A stretch of 64,000 nucleotides of DNA from Cryptomeria japonica (Eukaryota > Streptophyta > Pinopsida > Cupressales > Cupressaceae): contig NC_081415.1 in the NCBI RefSeq assembly GCF_030272615.1, positions 421,936,757-422,000,756 on the forward strand, in the 5' to 3' direction. This document shows, one piece after another, positions 54,662 through 64,000 of this stretch. Position 1 is the first letter of the stretch. The number at the start of each line of letters is the position of its first letter. A model generated the notes under the pieces. That model had not been told where the DNA came from. It did no database searches and was given only the letters and a program-made list of their open reading frames with translations. The position numbers and the translations under genes were made by a program.

Positions 54662-56017
54662 TGTCATAACCCTCTTTCTCTATCTTGATAAAAACTTGCT
54701 ACTATTGCTATTATATTTCATATCATTTTATGATTATTGTTAGAAGTGTTTTATTTATTAAGGTTGAAATTATTTTTAATAAAAGGAATTAAATGGTGGA
54801 CACACACACACACTTGAAAATCATAAATTTTATTGGCAACTTAATTATTTATTCAAAATTTTAATTGAGCACATGTCGTAGGAGAAAATGAGAAGCTTCT
54901 AGAAGTAGGTTTCAAATTCCACTTTCTTGCATGTAACCCCCACTTTGTCAATAATTAATTTTTCATGGATCAGTTTTTGGAAAAGAATCTCTAAAATGCA
55001 TTAATTCTCTTGATAGTGGAAAATGATGCATCTTTCTATATAATGTATGCTAACTTTTGAAAAAGGAGGCCATTGCATTTTTGATGAAAAGTAATTTCTT
55101 GATTTCTTGAAAAAAAAAAACATGATAGACGTAGGATATTGTTTTTTTTTTCAAGTTTTTGAGGAGATCTTACCAAGTTAGAAGGAAGGATTGAAGAAGG
55201 ATTCTTGGGGAGATTTGGAGGTGATTCAACATCAAGCGATTACGATCATTCCAAGTTCCCCTCTTCTCTATTTCTTTTTTTGAAGAAGAAAAAAATAAAT
55301 TTTATGTACTTAAAAGAAAAAGGGAAAAAATTCTACTTGCATGCATGGATTTGTATAGGTTTTAATAATAAAAATTTATATACAAATAAGAGGATAATTT
55401 TTTTTTAATGGAATATATATATATATATATATATTAATATGAGAAATATCTTTAAATCACTTCTATTTTCTTCACTTTGGATTCTATTCTTTTCAAGAAA
55501 TTTTAATTTTTTAAAAAAATAATAATAAAAGAATGAGATATATTAGGAATATATATATTTCCTTATTAAAAAAGATTTAGATTAGAATAATTTAAATGTT
55601 TTTTTAGAGATCCATGTATTTTTTTCATTTTTCTTTCTGTGTAAATAAATTAAACTCTTTATGAATTTACATTTTCAACTCTTTATTTATTTAATCCTTT
55701 GAGGATATTATTTCTGGAAATAATTCATCTCTGTGATTTTTCTTCCAATACATATTCTTCGGTGTAAATTTATTTCTCCATTTCTTCTTGTGATTAATTA
55801 TCTCTCAAATATTTAATCCTATGTGAATAATTATCTTGTGAAAATCTATATTTATTTTCGTTGATATCTCTCTTAATTTAATACATCTTTGTAAATGTTT
55901 TATCCCTCAAAATGAATTATTTTGTATGATTAATTACTTCTTAGGAATAAAATTTACTTCACTGTGAATATTTATTTTACCCTGTGTATTTTACCTCTCG
56001 AATTAATTTATTTCCCA
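54662..56017 (+). repeat. Copy B 3' LTR
   Basis: Begins TGTCATAACCCTC after a polypurine tract. It contains a short CA repeat (54,796-54,812), the segment lost from copy A's LTR, a (TA)n tract at 55,413-55,434 and the T-rich part with repeated TCTGTGAATTTA-like words. It breaks off at CCATG (56,017), earlier than the next copy, and joins a PPT-bearing fragment at a TTTATT microhomology. Confidence 0.75.
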
Positions 56018-57336
56018 TGTTTATTTGGTTATGTTAAATAAGTGCATCGAGATGATGCACAATTTAAGGGGGGAAGGCTATCATAACCCTCTTTCTCTAT
56101 CATTTTGTGATTATTGTTAGAAGTGTTTTATTTATTAAGGTTGAAACTATTTTTAATAAAATGAAATAAATTGTGGACACACACACTTGAAAATCATAAA
56201 TTTTATTAGCAAATTAATTATTTATTCAAAAATCCAATTGAGCACATGTCGTAGGAGAAAATGAGAAGCTTTTTAGAAGTAGATTTCAAATTCCACTTTC
56301 TTGCATTTAACCCCCACTTTGTCAATAATTAATTTTGCGTGGATCAATTTTTGGAAAAGAATCTCAAAAATGCATTAATTCTCTTGATAGTGGAAAATGA
56401 TGAAAAAGGAGGTTGTGCCATTTTTAATGAAAAGTAGGAAGAATCTCTAAAATGAGAAGCTTCTAGAAGTAGGAAGATTTTTGTAGACAATTGTATTGTA
56501 GGAGATTGTTTTTTTTCAAGTTTTGAGGAGATCTTACCAAGTTAGAAGGAAGGATTGAAGAGGGATGCTTGGGGAGATTTGGAGGTGATTTAACATCAAG
56601 CGATTATGAAATCTAGGTTCCCTTCTTGTCTATTGCTTGCTTTGAAGAAAATAAATAAATTTTATGTACTTAAAAGAAAAAGGGAAAAAATTCTACTTGC
56701 ATGCGTTTTTCTATAGTAGATTTGTATAGGTTTTGATAGTAAAAATTTATATACAAATAAGGGAATACAAATTTGTTTATAGAATATATATATGAAAATG
56801 AGAAATACCTTTAAATAGTTTCTATTTTCTTCACTTTGGATTCTATTCTTTTCAAGAAATTTTAGTTTCTAAAAATAATAATAATAAAAGAATGAGATAT
56901 ATTAGGAATATATATTTCCTTATTCAAAAAAGATTTAGATTAGAATAATATAACTGTTTTTTTAGAGATCCATGTTTTTTTTTTCTTTCTCTATGTAAAT
57001 AAATTAAACTCTGTGAATTTACATTTTCAACTCTCTGTTTATTTAATCCTTTGAGTATATTATTTTGGAAACAATTCATCTCTCTGTGATTGTTCTTCGA
57101 ATACATATTCATCTGTGAATTTTACTGTGAATATTATCTCTAAGAATAATTTATTTCCGTCTGTGTATTTTACCTCTGGGATTAATTTATTTTCCATGTT
57201 TTTATTAATCGCTCAGGTTAGTCTAATTCCTTGTGTTTAATTAATCACCGGAATAATACATTCCCTTGTATCTATTTGACTCTGAGAATATATCATCCTC
57301 TGTACATTTAACTGGTAAAATTAAACACAAGATTAA
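56018..57336 (+). repeat. Second PPT fragment and LTR (copy C) in tandem
   Basis: 56,018-56,078 repeats the 60 bp that precede the LTRs of copies A and B (TTTGGTTATGTTAAATAAGT ... AATTTAAGGGGGGAAGG). A third LTR then begins TATCATAACCC (TG changed to TA). It shares the blocks of copy B's LTR with some internal deletions and continues past CCATG to about 57,336, showing the LTR end missing from A and B. It has no coding part of its own. Confidence 0.75.
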
Positions 57337-57362
57337 TTATATATATATATATATATATATAT
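57337..57362. repeat. (TA)n microsatellite
   Basis: About 13 TA units at the presumed end of LTR copy C; the switch to GC-richer sequence follows at once. Confidence 0.9.
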
Positions 57363-60300
57363 TTATTGAGCCGATAGGCTCTTAGTATGGGCTTTTTAGG
57401 CCGAAAAATTGTCAGTATGCCGTGAAATTGTCATCGCGGCGGCCGGAAAGAGGGTTTACCAGTCCCGGGAAAAGGCTATGCACGGTTTGTTTTTTCAATT
57501 TTTTTCGCGGGTTTCGTTGGATCGGTTGGCAAGGCCGTCGGTTTTAGTTAATTGATGAATTATGTCTCGCACACGATGGGAGTAATTGTGTTGTTTGTCG
57601 TGCTAGGATCTCTTTACTCTTACCTACTCGCAAAAACAGCTCTTCTGATGGCTCCATTTTCGGTGCAGTTTTTATGTACGTTTCATTCTCTGCTCTAAAG
57701 AAATTTCTGTGTGGAGGAGGCTCTTCACCTGTTTTACTCTTTACAAACATTTGTTCCCTCGCAGCAATGAATTATTTTGCAACAGAGGCATTTGTTTTAC
57801 CCTTTCTTCCTACATAATATCCAAGATTGGAGGCTCAGGAATGGATATGCGAAGAAAAGAAAGAGTATGTGTGGTTCGATTTTATGGTTGTATTCTATTG
57901 TGGGTAGTCTTATTTTACCATTTTATGAGGTGGGGTTTAATTGGGTATTCTAATTTTTCATGTACAGACTCTGTCAGGACCCTGTGAGTAGCCCAAAAGA
58001 ACTACCCAAATGGAATTTCTAAGGATCCAACACTGGTCAAGCAACAGGGCATGCCAATGAAGTAATTCTCTACTAAAACCCAATATTATAGTCCTTGTTC
58101 TTAGTGTTAATGTCCATTCATTCTAATATAGCTTAATCGCATTGCTGTCAGTACTGCTTATGTTTAAGCCAAAATTTTGAAGCATGTTATCATATTGAAC
58201 CAAAATTGCCCAGATTTTGCTGTATTCGGAATTTTTTTGCTAGCTCCCAATTTAAAATCATGTTTTCTCATAGTTTGTTCGGCTTGAATTCCCAATTTAT
58301 AATTGATGGTGTGTTCTAATTTATGGCATTCCCCAAGCTATCTATCATGACCCATTTCGGAGAGGGAAGCACATCCTGGTAAACAATTTACATGAGGCAA
58401 ATTCAAGGGATTTATTGAATCTTTTTTTATCTTTTTTATGCCTTCTGAAACACTTTTCTCACATTTAAGAGATTGCTTGTAGCAATCTTATAAGTTGATA
58501 TTACCTTTGAAATGGATGTGACCTATTTTTGCTCTTCAGGTATGGGCTTGAACAAGAATATACTCTGCTACAGAAGAATATATTTTGGTCATTTACATTA
58601 TTTTCAAAATTTCCCACTTCTTAGAAGTGCCAAATTTGCGGTACTCTTGATTATGATGTCAAGTGAGGCAACACAACTGTATGATTTTATACTTTTGTCT
58701 TGCAATTTTTAGAGGAATTTTTACAGGCTTTTGCGGAAGGTCACCAAACATAAGCTCTCCGATTTCAGGGGTTCCTACATTAAAGACATTTTAGCAGCGA
58801 GTTTGCATTTCTGTGATAATTTTAGGGATATCTAAAGAGCAGTAACATTTGGGCATGAATTTTGGTAGGAAAATAATACCTGGTTTATCACTATATTGGT
58901 TTATGGGGACTAGGTTAAACTAGATAAGAAAGCCAGGAGTACTATTTGTTTGCCTTTTAGATTTTGTTTTCATCATTCATGAATGTAACAAAAGAACAAA
59001 GGTTGTTTATTTGATTTGTATGAGGGTGGAATGAGTTTATCCTTATCTTGTACCTAGTTTCTTCTCAGTTTAATTTGCATCTCTCTTGCAGTAAATATCA
59101 AGTGGAATAATTTTGGGTCTTCGATGTGCTATTCACTTGCAAAGTGTTCCTTTTATACAAAATTCTTTTGCAGACAACAAAAAAGTGTTATTTTCTTGTG
59201 TTGTAACTTGCGGTGGGAGTTAGACATTGTGGTTTGGTAGGAGGTGTCTTATACCTTATTGAAGCCATATTAGCAATGAAAGGAGGGCTTGTCAAGTAAC
59301 GAAAGAATCCCACAATGTTCAAACTATTCCACCAACTTTCTAGTAGTGGCATCCTCATTTGATTGCTTCTATAACCAATGCAAAGTCCTCCTCAATGCCA
59401 GCATGAGGCCAGTTATGATCACAAGCTATTTGTGAACTAGTAAGAAGTGCTATTGCCACCACTATATGGTTAGGATGTTGTCTTAGATCTGGAGAAGTTA
59501 AGTAAAAATTTGCCTTGATCGTCTTTAAACTACTGTTCCACTCAGTTGGATCCAGGTCACCCTTATGTTGCACCGTTGAAATTGAAATTGGTTCTTTTTT
59601 ATGCTTGAGGGAACTATTTGACCATAGAGGCTTTTACAATTTAATAATCTGAACCCTTATTGGGGATGTCTATGCAAGCATCTATCCATCTATGAAGAAT
59701 CACAATCATAGTTGGGAAGGATTCTGGATTCTTTGCAAGTCATGGCCTCAATAGTTGACAACTTGAAGCAACAGTCTGAGTCTCATTTTTTTAGAACACA
59801 TGGAAGAATCATGTTGGATGATCCTTCCATTTCTATACTACTGTATATTCAAGGGTTGTTTTTCCTAGACCTACAATGGGAGAATCAAGATATAATATAT
59901 ACCTCCTGCCGAGCCAAGCCTTGATGCCATCGAGTACACCCAACTTAGGTTGACTTGAAGGCAACAATCTCAGTTTCTAAATCGCCAATGGGAGATTCAA
60001 GATTAATATCCCACAAGCTGAGCCAAACCTTGATTTCGTTGAAGTGAGAAAGGAGCTCCTTCCAAATAGTGTATGCATATTGATGCAATGAAGACTAGAG
60101 GGTCCAATGAAGGATTTCCAATAGTCCAACCAATTGCACAAACACACAAGACACTCTATAGAGCAGCTAAATAACAATATGTTATTTGTTTATGCATAGT
60201 CATAACAGCATTAGCTGCATTACAATCTATTGCAATAGCCTTCCAACATGCTAGGTCTCAGCAGTTTGATTACAAATAGACAAATTATACAGTTTGAAAG

Positions 60301-60748
60301 ATATTATGATACAATGCTATACTAATCTTTCCTCTACATTCATCATTGACTCCCAATTACCTTCAAGAATGTTTATATCTAGTAGATTGTCATCTAATAG
60401 CCCAGTATTGCAATGTTAAATTTTGAAGTCCCTTAGAATTACTTTCTGTTCTATACTGATATCAATATTTGAATGATTCCAATTTGGAAATTTATAAGTT
60501 ACAGAACCCTTTTTCTTTTAAATTTGTTTTTTATGAATTGTTTTTTATTGTCTTAGCACGTAGAGATAGCTCATTATGTTTTATTTTGGTTATGATTTTT
60601 GGGAGTAAAAGATGTAAAAAATTGTGATTACTTGTTAAAATCAATCATGTATACCAAAAGTTGCATCTATAGTCAACATCATTTAGCAAAGTGGTTGTAT
60701 ATAAATTTTTTTCGAAATGGATCTTATTAATGAATAATAAATTTATAG
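57363..60748 (+). other. Non-repetitive region; CpG-richer head, no clear gene
   Basis: 57,400-57,560 is richer in G+C and CpG (GTCATCGCGGCGGCCGGAAA) than anything near it, so it could be a promoter or 5' UTR, but no start or exon could be confirmed. The short ORF at 57,709-57,987 has no recognisable features. From 58,000 to 60,748 the sequence looks like intron or intergenic DNA, apart from a minus-strand coding-like stretch (59,355-60,177). Confidence 0.4.
59355..60177 (-). pseudogene. Decayed, unrecognised coding-like sequence
   Basis: On the minus strand, HIVVAIALLTSSQIACDHNW and AGIEEDFALVIEAIK (59,573-59,355) and, in another frame, YAYTIWKELLSHFNEIKVWL and INLESPIGDLETEIVAF (about 60,100-59,950) read like protein but are broken by stops and frame changes. 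It may be a degraded processed gene or element. No family recognised. Confidence 0.25.
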
Positions 60749-60902
60749 ATTGATGAATGGCTGGAATATGCACCCATATTTTCCTCTCAAGCTAACTTTG
60801 AAAAAGCATCTACTTATGTGGATAACTATCTCTCACTGCGGACATTCCTAGTTGGATATAATTTATTTGTACCTGATATACCAGTTTGGTTTGGTCTTGC
60901 AG
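60749..60902 (+). CDS. Exon of cytosolic glutamyl-tRNA synthetase (GST-like domain)
   Basis: Bounded by an AG acceptor (TTTATAG, 60,748) and a GT donor (60,903). The 51 codons plus one base read IDEWLEYAPIFSSQANFEKA, then VDNYL, RTFLVGYNLFVPDIPVW and FGLA. This matches, from memory, the plant cytosolic GluRS N-terminal GST-like segment (IDEWLxYAP, FLVGHxLSIADxAxW, LAG), which joins the multi-synthetase type of interactions rather than catalysis. There is no stop, and the boundaries fit known exon edges. Neighbouring exons were not found: none with the RWESLRKSKKYQ block within 3 kb downstream. Either the introns are long or it is a gene fragment. Usual SIADIA reads FVPDIP here. Confidence 0.75.
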
Positions 60903-62028
60903 GTACTGTTGTTTATTAATTGTCAAAGCGCTTTTATTTATGTAATCCTCTTTTCCTGCAGTTTGTACCAATTAAACCATATTTGCAAAATACAGGATGT
61001 TATTTAGTTATCTTCAAAAAAAGTTGCATGTCTGTCTATCTTAAAAGCTTGTTTGTTTAGTCTCTTGATCCTTTGTCAGGGGACACACTGCATGGAAAGT
61101 ATGAGCATACATTTATTTTGGGTTTATTATTTCTTCTTTTCTTGCAAGAGGGCATGAGCCTCAATTCGTATGGCATGATAATAGCAGTTTGCCAAAATCT
61201 CGCTGGAGTAGCATATGTGGGAATTAATTATTTTATTGGGATTTCAGGAGAACAAAGTATAGTAATAATGTGGTTTATAAATGACAAAAAGAGATGAAAT
61301 TTCATGGAATGTAATGTGCTTTAAAATATATAAGCTAAAAATAAGATTCTCTATCATTATTTAAGTTAATCTTGACCTGTCCGGATTCACTAGGGCTAAC
61401 CTAGGATGGCATGGTCTTGCGAAACCAGACAAAGACAAGACATTATGAGATTCATTAGTAAAGCCAAACTGATTCATTTTCTATGGCTAGTTTAGGAATT
61501 GATGAATGTTATGTACAGACGTTCTGAGTCACAATACAATGATTCAGATATTTCATAATGTTTTCAGAGGTGATGATGGAATTTACCCATTTTTCACTTG
61601 GTGTATGACTCAAAATAGAAGGTTACAATTAGCTTATGTCTAATTCTCATTAGAATTAGCTTTCATACGATTTGAAACATACAAAAAATTACTATTTCAT
61701 TTGTTGTCCATTTATAAGATCTCATCAGTGGTTAGCTATAGCCTGAGTTTAATTATTCTTAGAAGTCTTAAGACTTTTACATCTGGTTTTGAACAATACC
61801 AACTCAACGGTTGTATGCTAGCTAATTGTTAGTTTCTGCAACATGATTGATAACTTAGATCCGAGCTGTGGGGGTTTTGAAGGGTTTTTGTTACTGGTAA
61901 GTATTAAGCTTGTGAAGTCGTCTAATATTTGTTGTGATTAATTTTTTATTGGGTAATTTTCTTTCTCGGTTAAGTTTGTATTGAAAAGGAAATTTTTATT
62001 CTTTGTATCTAAATTGTTGAATTCTAAT
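60903..62028 (+). other. Probable intron or flank, nothing recognised
   Basis: AT-rich, with ORFs no longer than about 75 codons (61,073-61,297, hydrophobic, not recognised). Confidence 0.4.
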
Positions 62029-62940
62029 CAAAATGTAGTTAGTTGCAAATTTGGATCTGTGGTGGTCGATTGGAGATTATTAATTTTAATGGGTTTATTT
62101 TCTATATAAATTTTATATCCAAATCAAAATGCTTTAGTTACAGATTTGCTTTTTTGATTGTAGAATGCAATTTATAATGATTATCTTTTAGTGGGTGGCT
62201 AATCTTTTTTAATGGAGACTTTGCGCTTAAATGGAAGTTCATATCTGTCTGTAAATTGGGACTAGATTTGGAATTATTTTGATTATTGTATATATTTAAA
62301 TTGAAGTGCCTTTAGTTGCAGACTTGGGTCACCGGTTACAGAATGCACTTATATATCTATCTTCGTGATAGGAATTTTTTTAATGTTTAAATCAAAGTGT
62401 ACCGAATGACAGCTTTGGATTTATGGTTGTAGATAGCAATTTTTTATAATAGTTCTCAACGACTACTTTTGTTTATGTAACTCTATCGAAATCCAACTGT
62501 TTAGAATGTGGATTTGGTTTTGTAGTTGTAGTTTGCAATTTATTTTTTTATAATGGGTATTTTTTTGAAGAGAAATTTTGAACTCGGATCAAAGTACATA
62601 TAAGTACTGAGTAGGATTTCTGCTTGTAGATTGCAATTTATTTGAATTATTCTAATTGTAAGTTCTTTTTTCTGTGTAAAATCTGTATTCAAATCAAATT
62701 GCACTTAGTTGCAGACATAGATTTCTGGCTGTAGATTGCAGTTTATTATTATTTTGTTTTAAATGTTAGACTTTTTTTCCTACGTAAACTTTGTATTCAA
62801 ATAAAATTACATTTAGTTGCAGGCTTGGTTTTTTGATTGTGGATTGCAATTTATTATATTTTAAAAAAATGGATTGCTTACTTTCTATATAAAGTTTGTA
62901 TTAAAAATCAAAGTATATCTAATTGATTTTTATTTGTTGA
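62029..62940. repeat. Degenerate ~100-bp tandem repeat
   Basis: Units start at TCAAAxTxCATTTAGTTGCA: 62,029, 62,125, 62,303 (two units on), 62,393, 62,493, 62,590, 62,695, 62,803 and 62,909. Each holds GGATTTxTGGTTGTAGATTG, CAATTTATTAT and a T-rich part ending TAAACTTTGTATTCAAA. About nine or ten diverged copies. Confidence 0.8.
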
Positions 62941-62960
62941 AGTCTAATCTAATTGTGCAG

Positions 62961-63019
62961 TTGTAATCATGTTGCTGAGGAGTCGCCAGCATCTGACCAG
63001 TCTTCTCTGGGCAGTTTAG
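62961..63019 (+). other. Possible small exon
   Basis: Between GTGCAG (62,960) and a GTGTTG donor, 19 codons read CNHVAEESPASDQSSLGSL. The phase does not join directly to the GluRS exon. Only composition and splice-like edges support it. Confidence 0.2.
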
Positions 63020-63482
63020 GTGTTGCAATATATCATTTTTCTCCTGGTTAGAATTAGTTTCTCTGTCTCGTACATGTAGTCAGAAGAGATCACCTTTAAG
63101 AAGCCTTTTAAATACGTTTGTCTTGTCTCTTGGATCTATCAAATTGTGTGCCTTTCTTAATAAGAGAATGTGTTTGGATTCTCGTGGGTATACAATATGT
63201 TAATGTTATTATGATAACCTTATCTTTACTTTTTTAAACTTCCTCATACAATGTCCATTTCCAACTGTCCCATTCTGCTTTTCTATATTACTTTATTTCA
63301 AACAGTAGATTAATAATCTCCATTTAAACATTATTCTTCTTTTATTGTACTTTAGTGAGAAGTAAAAATGATCAAATGTAATGGTGCAATTTAAAAACTA
63401 CCTTTTTGTTTTCACAAATTTCGCCTATCGGCTTCGTGTTGCGGGCGCATAGCTTGCAACTGCTAGTTTATTTATCGTTGCG

Positions 63483-64000
63483 CAGTGGTCCGTAGGATAC
63501 GTGGGATCCCCACTCCTTCTCCCTTAACTTCCAACCGCCATTAATTGCCTTTAAAAAAAAAAAAAATATGATAGTAAATTAATTTGGTAGTTTAAAAAAA
63601 TTATTAGTAAATTTTTTTTATTATTATAAATTGGTTATAATTAAATTAAGATTTCATTAAACTTTTTATTAGGCAAATTTATGTTTAGGTTAATATTAAT
63701 GATAGTTGATACTTCTAATTTGAAATATAGTTTAGTAAACTTGTTTATAATTAATCTTTCAATTGATAAATTTATGTTTGTAAATTAATTTATAACTATA
63801 TGTAATTTGGAATCATTTATTTGGATTAAGACTTATTGGGTTATTTAGACATTTTTTTTTATTCATTAAAATATATCAATTTATAATATTATAATTGTCA
63901 ATTCAAGTTAATTATTGATCAAATTGTCTAATTCCTTGGATCCCTTAACCAATTGTTTAATCAAGTAAATAAATATCTAATTCAAAATTGTCCTCATTTA
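63483..64000. repeat. Dispersed repeat R, copy 2
   Basis: CGCAGTGGTCCGTAGGATAC onward matches 19,214-19,680 in the same orientation through TCAAGTAAATAAATATCTAA near the window end. It carries an extra stretch near 63,760-63,830 absent from copy 1. It continues beyond the window. Confidence 0.7.

Noticed and set aside
57709-57987. 92-codon ORF after the CpG-richer segment
   Set aside because: No homology that I recognise, no splice context and ordinary length for chance.
61073-61297. Hydrophobic 74-codon ORF
   Set aside because: It does not continue the GluRS sequence and has no recognisable features.

Overview
Plant nuclear DNA, almost entirely transposable elements nested in one another. 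I see no bacterial-type operons, tRNA or rRNA genes. The element families (Tat-type and chromodomain Ty3/gypsy, L1-type LINEs with a DUF4283-like ORF1, a CACTA transposon, plant mobile domain genes), the AT-rich spacers and one isolated exon of a conserved plant gene amid kilobases of non-coding DNA suggest a large, repeat-laden seed-plant genome. A gymnosperm is a reasonable guess but is not proven by the sequence.

Layout. 1-10,429: 3' portion of a Tat-type Ty3/gypsy element (RT, archaeal-type RNase H, integrase), then a 5.7-kb 3' region carrying an antisense plant-mobile-domain (PMD) gene, a 20-21-bp AGCGCT array and a 3' LTR. 10,470-14,060: LINE A (minus strand), cut by the LTR. 14,071-19,168: chromodomain Ty3/gypsy copy A with its 3' LTR. 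19,693-24,538: LINE B (minus), bounded by a near-perfect 12-bp target duplication and carrying an extra third ORF. 24,551-28,146: 5' end of another Ty3/gypsy element (LTR-like end, PBS, gag-protease). 28,624-30,735 and 52,112-57,336: Ty3/gypsy copy B, split inside its RT by a 21,373-bp CACTA element (30,736-52,108; 28-bp imperfect terminal inverted repeats, 3-bp target duplication ACC). 57,363-64,000: few elements, one clear exon of cytosolic glutamyl-tRNA synthetase, a ~100-bp tandem repeat and a second copy of a dispersed repeat.

The CACTA element is the most unusual object. It contains an apparently intact eight-exon gene for a 387-residue TnpA/TNP1-like protein, a captured PPR gene fragment, and two diverged minus-strand copies of a large unrecognised gene. 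One of these copies is interrupted by an LTR of the same family as the Tat 3' LTR. Each copy sits downstream of an array of short CpG-containing motifs.

One theme links the elements. The antisense PMD gene of the Tat element, ORF3 of LINE B and the two large CACTA-borne genes share a layout: N-terminal globular domain with a PMD-like 'short strand, G-x-x-(I/V/L), helix' segment, low-complexity middle, C-terminal coiled coil. Three of these four genes lie beside arrays of element-specific palindromic or CpG motifs (AGCGCT, TTTCGCTATTTC, ATCGATG). A role as transposon-encoded DNA-binding or anti-silencing factors is a hypothesis only. Most coding regions are broken by in-frame stops, often of the kind left by C-to-T or G-to-A change; only the eight-exon gene looks whole.
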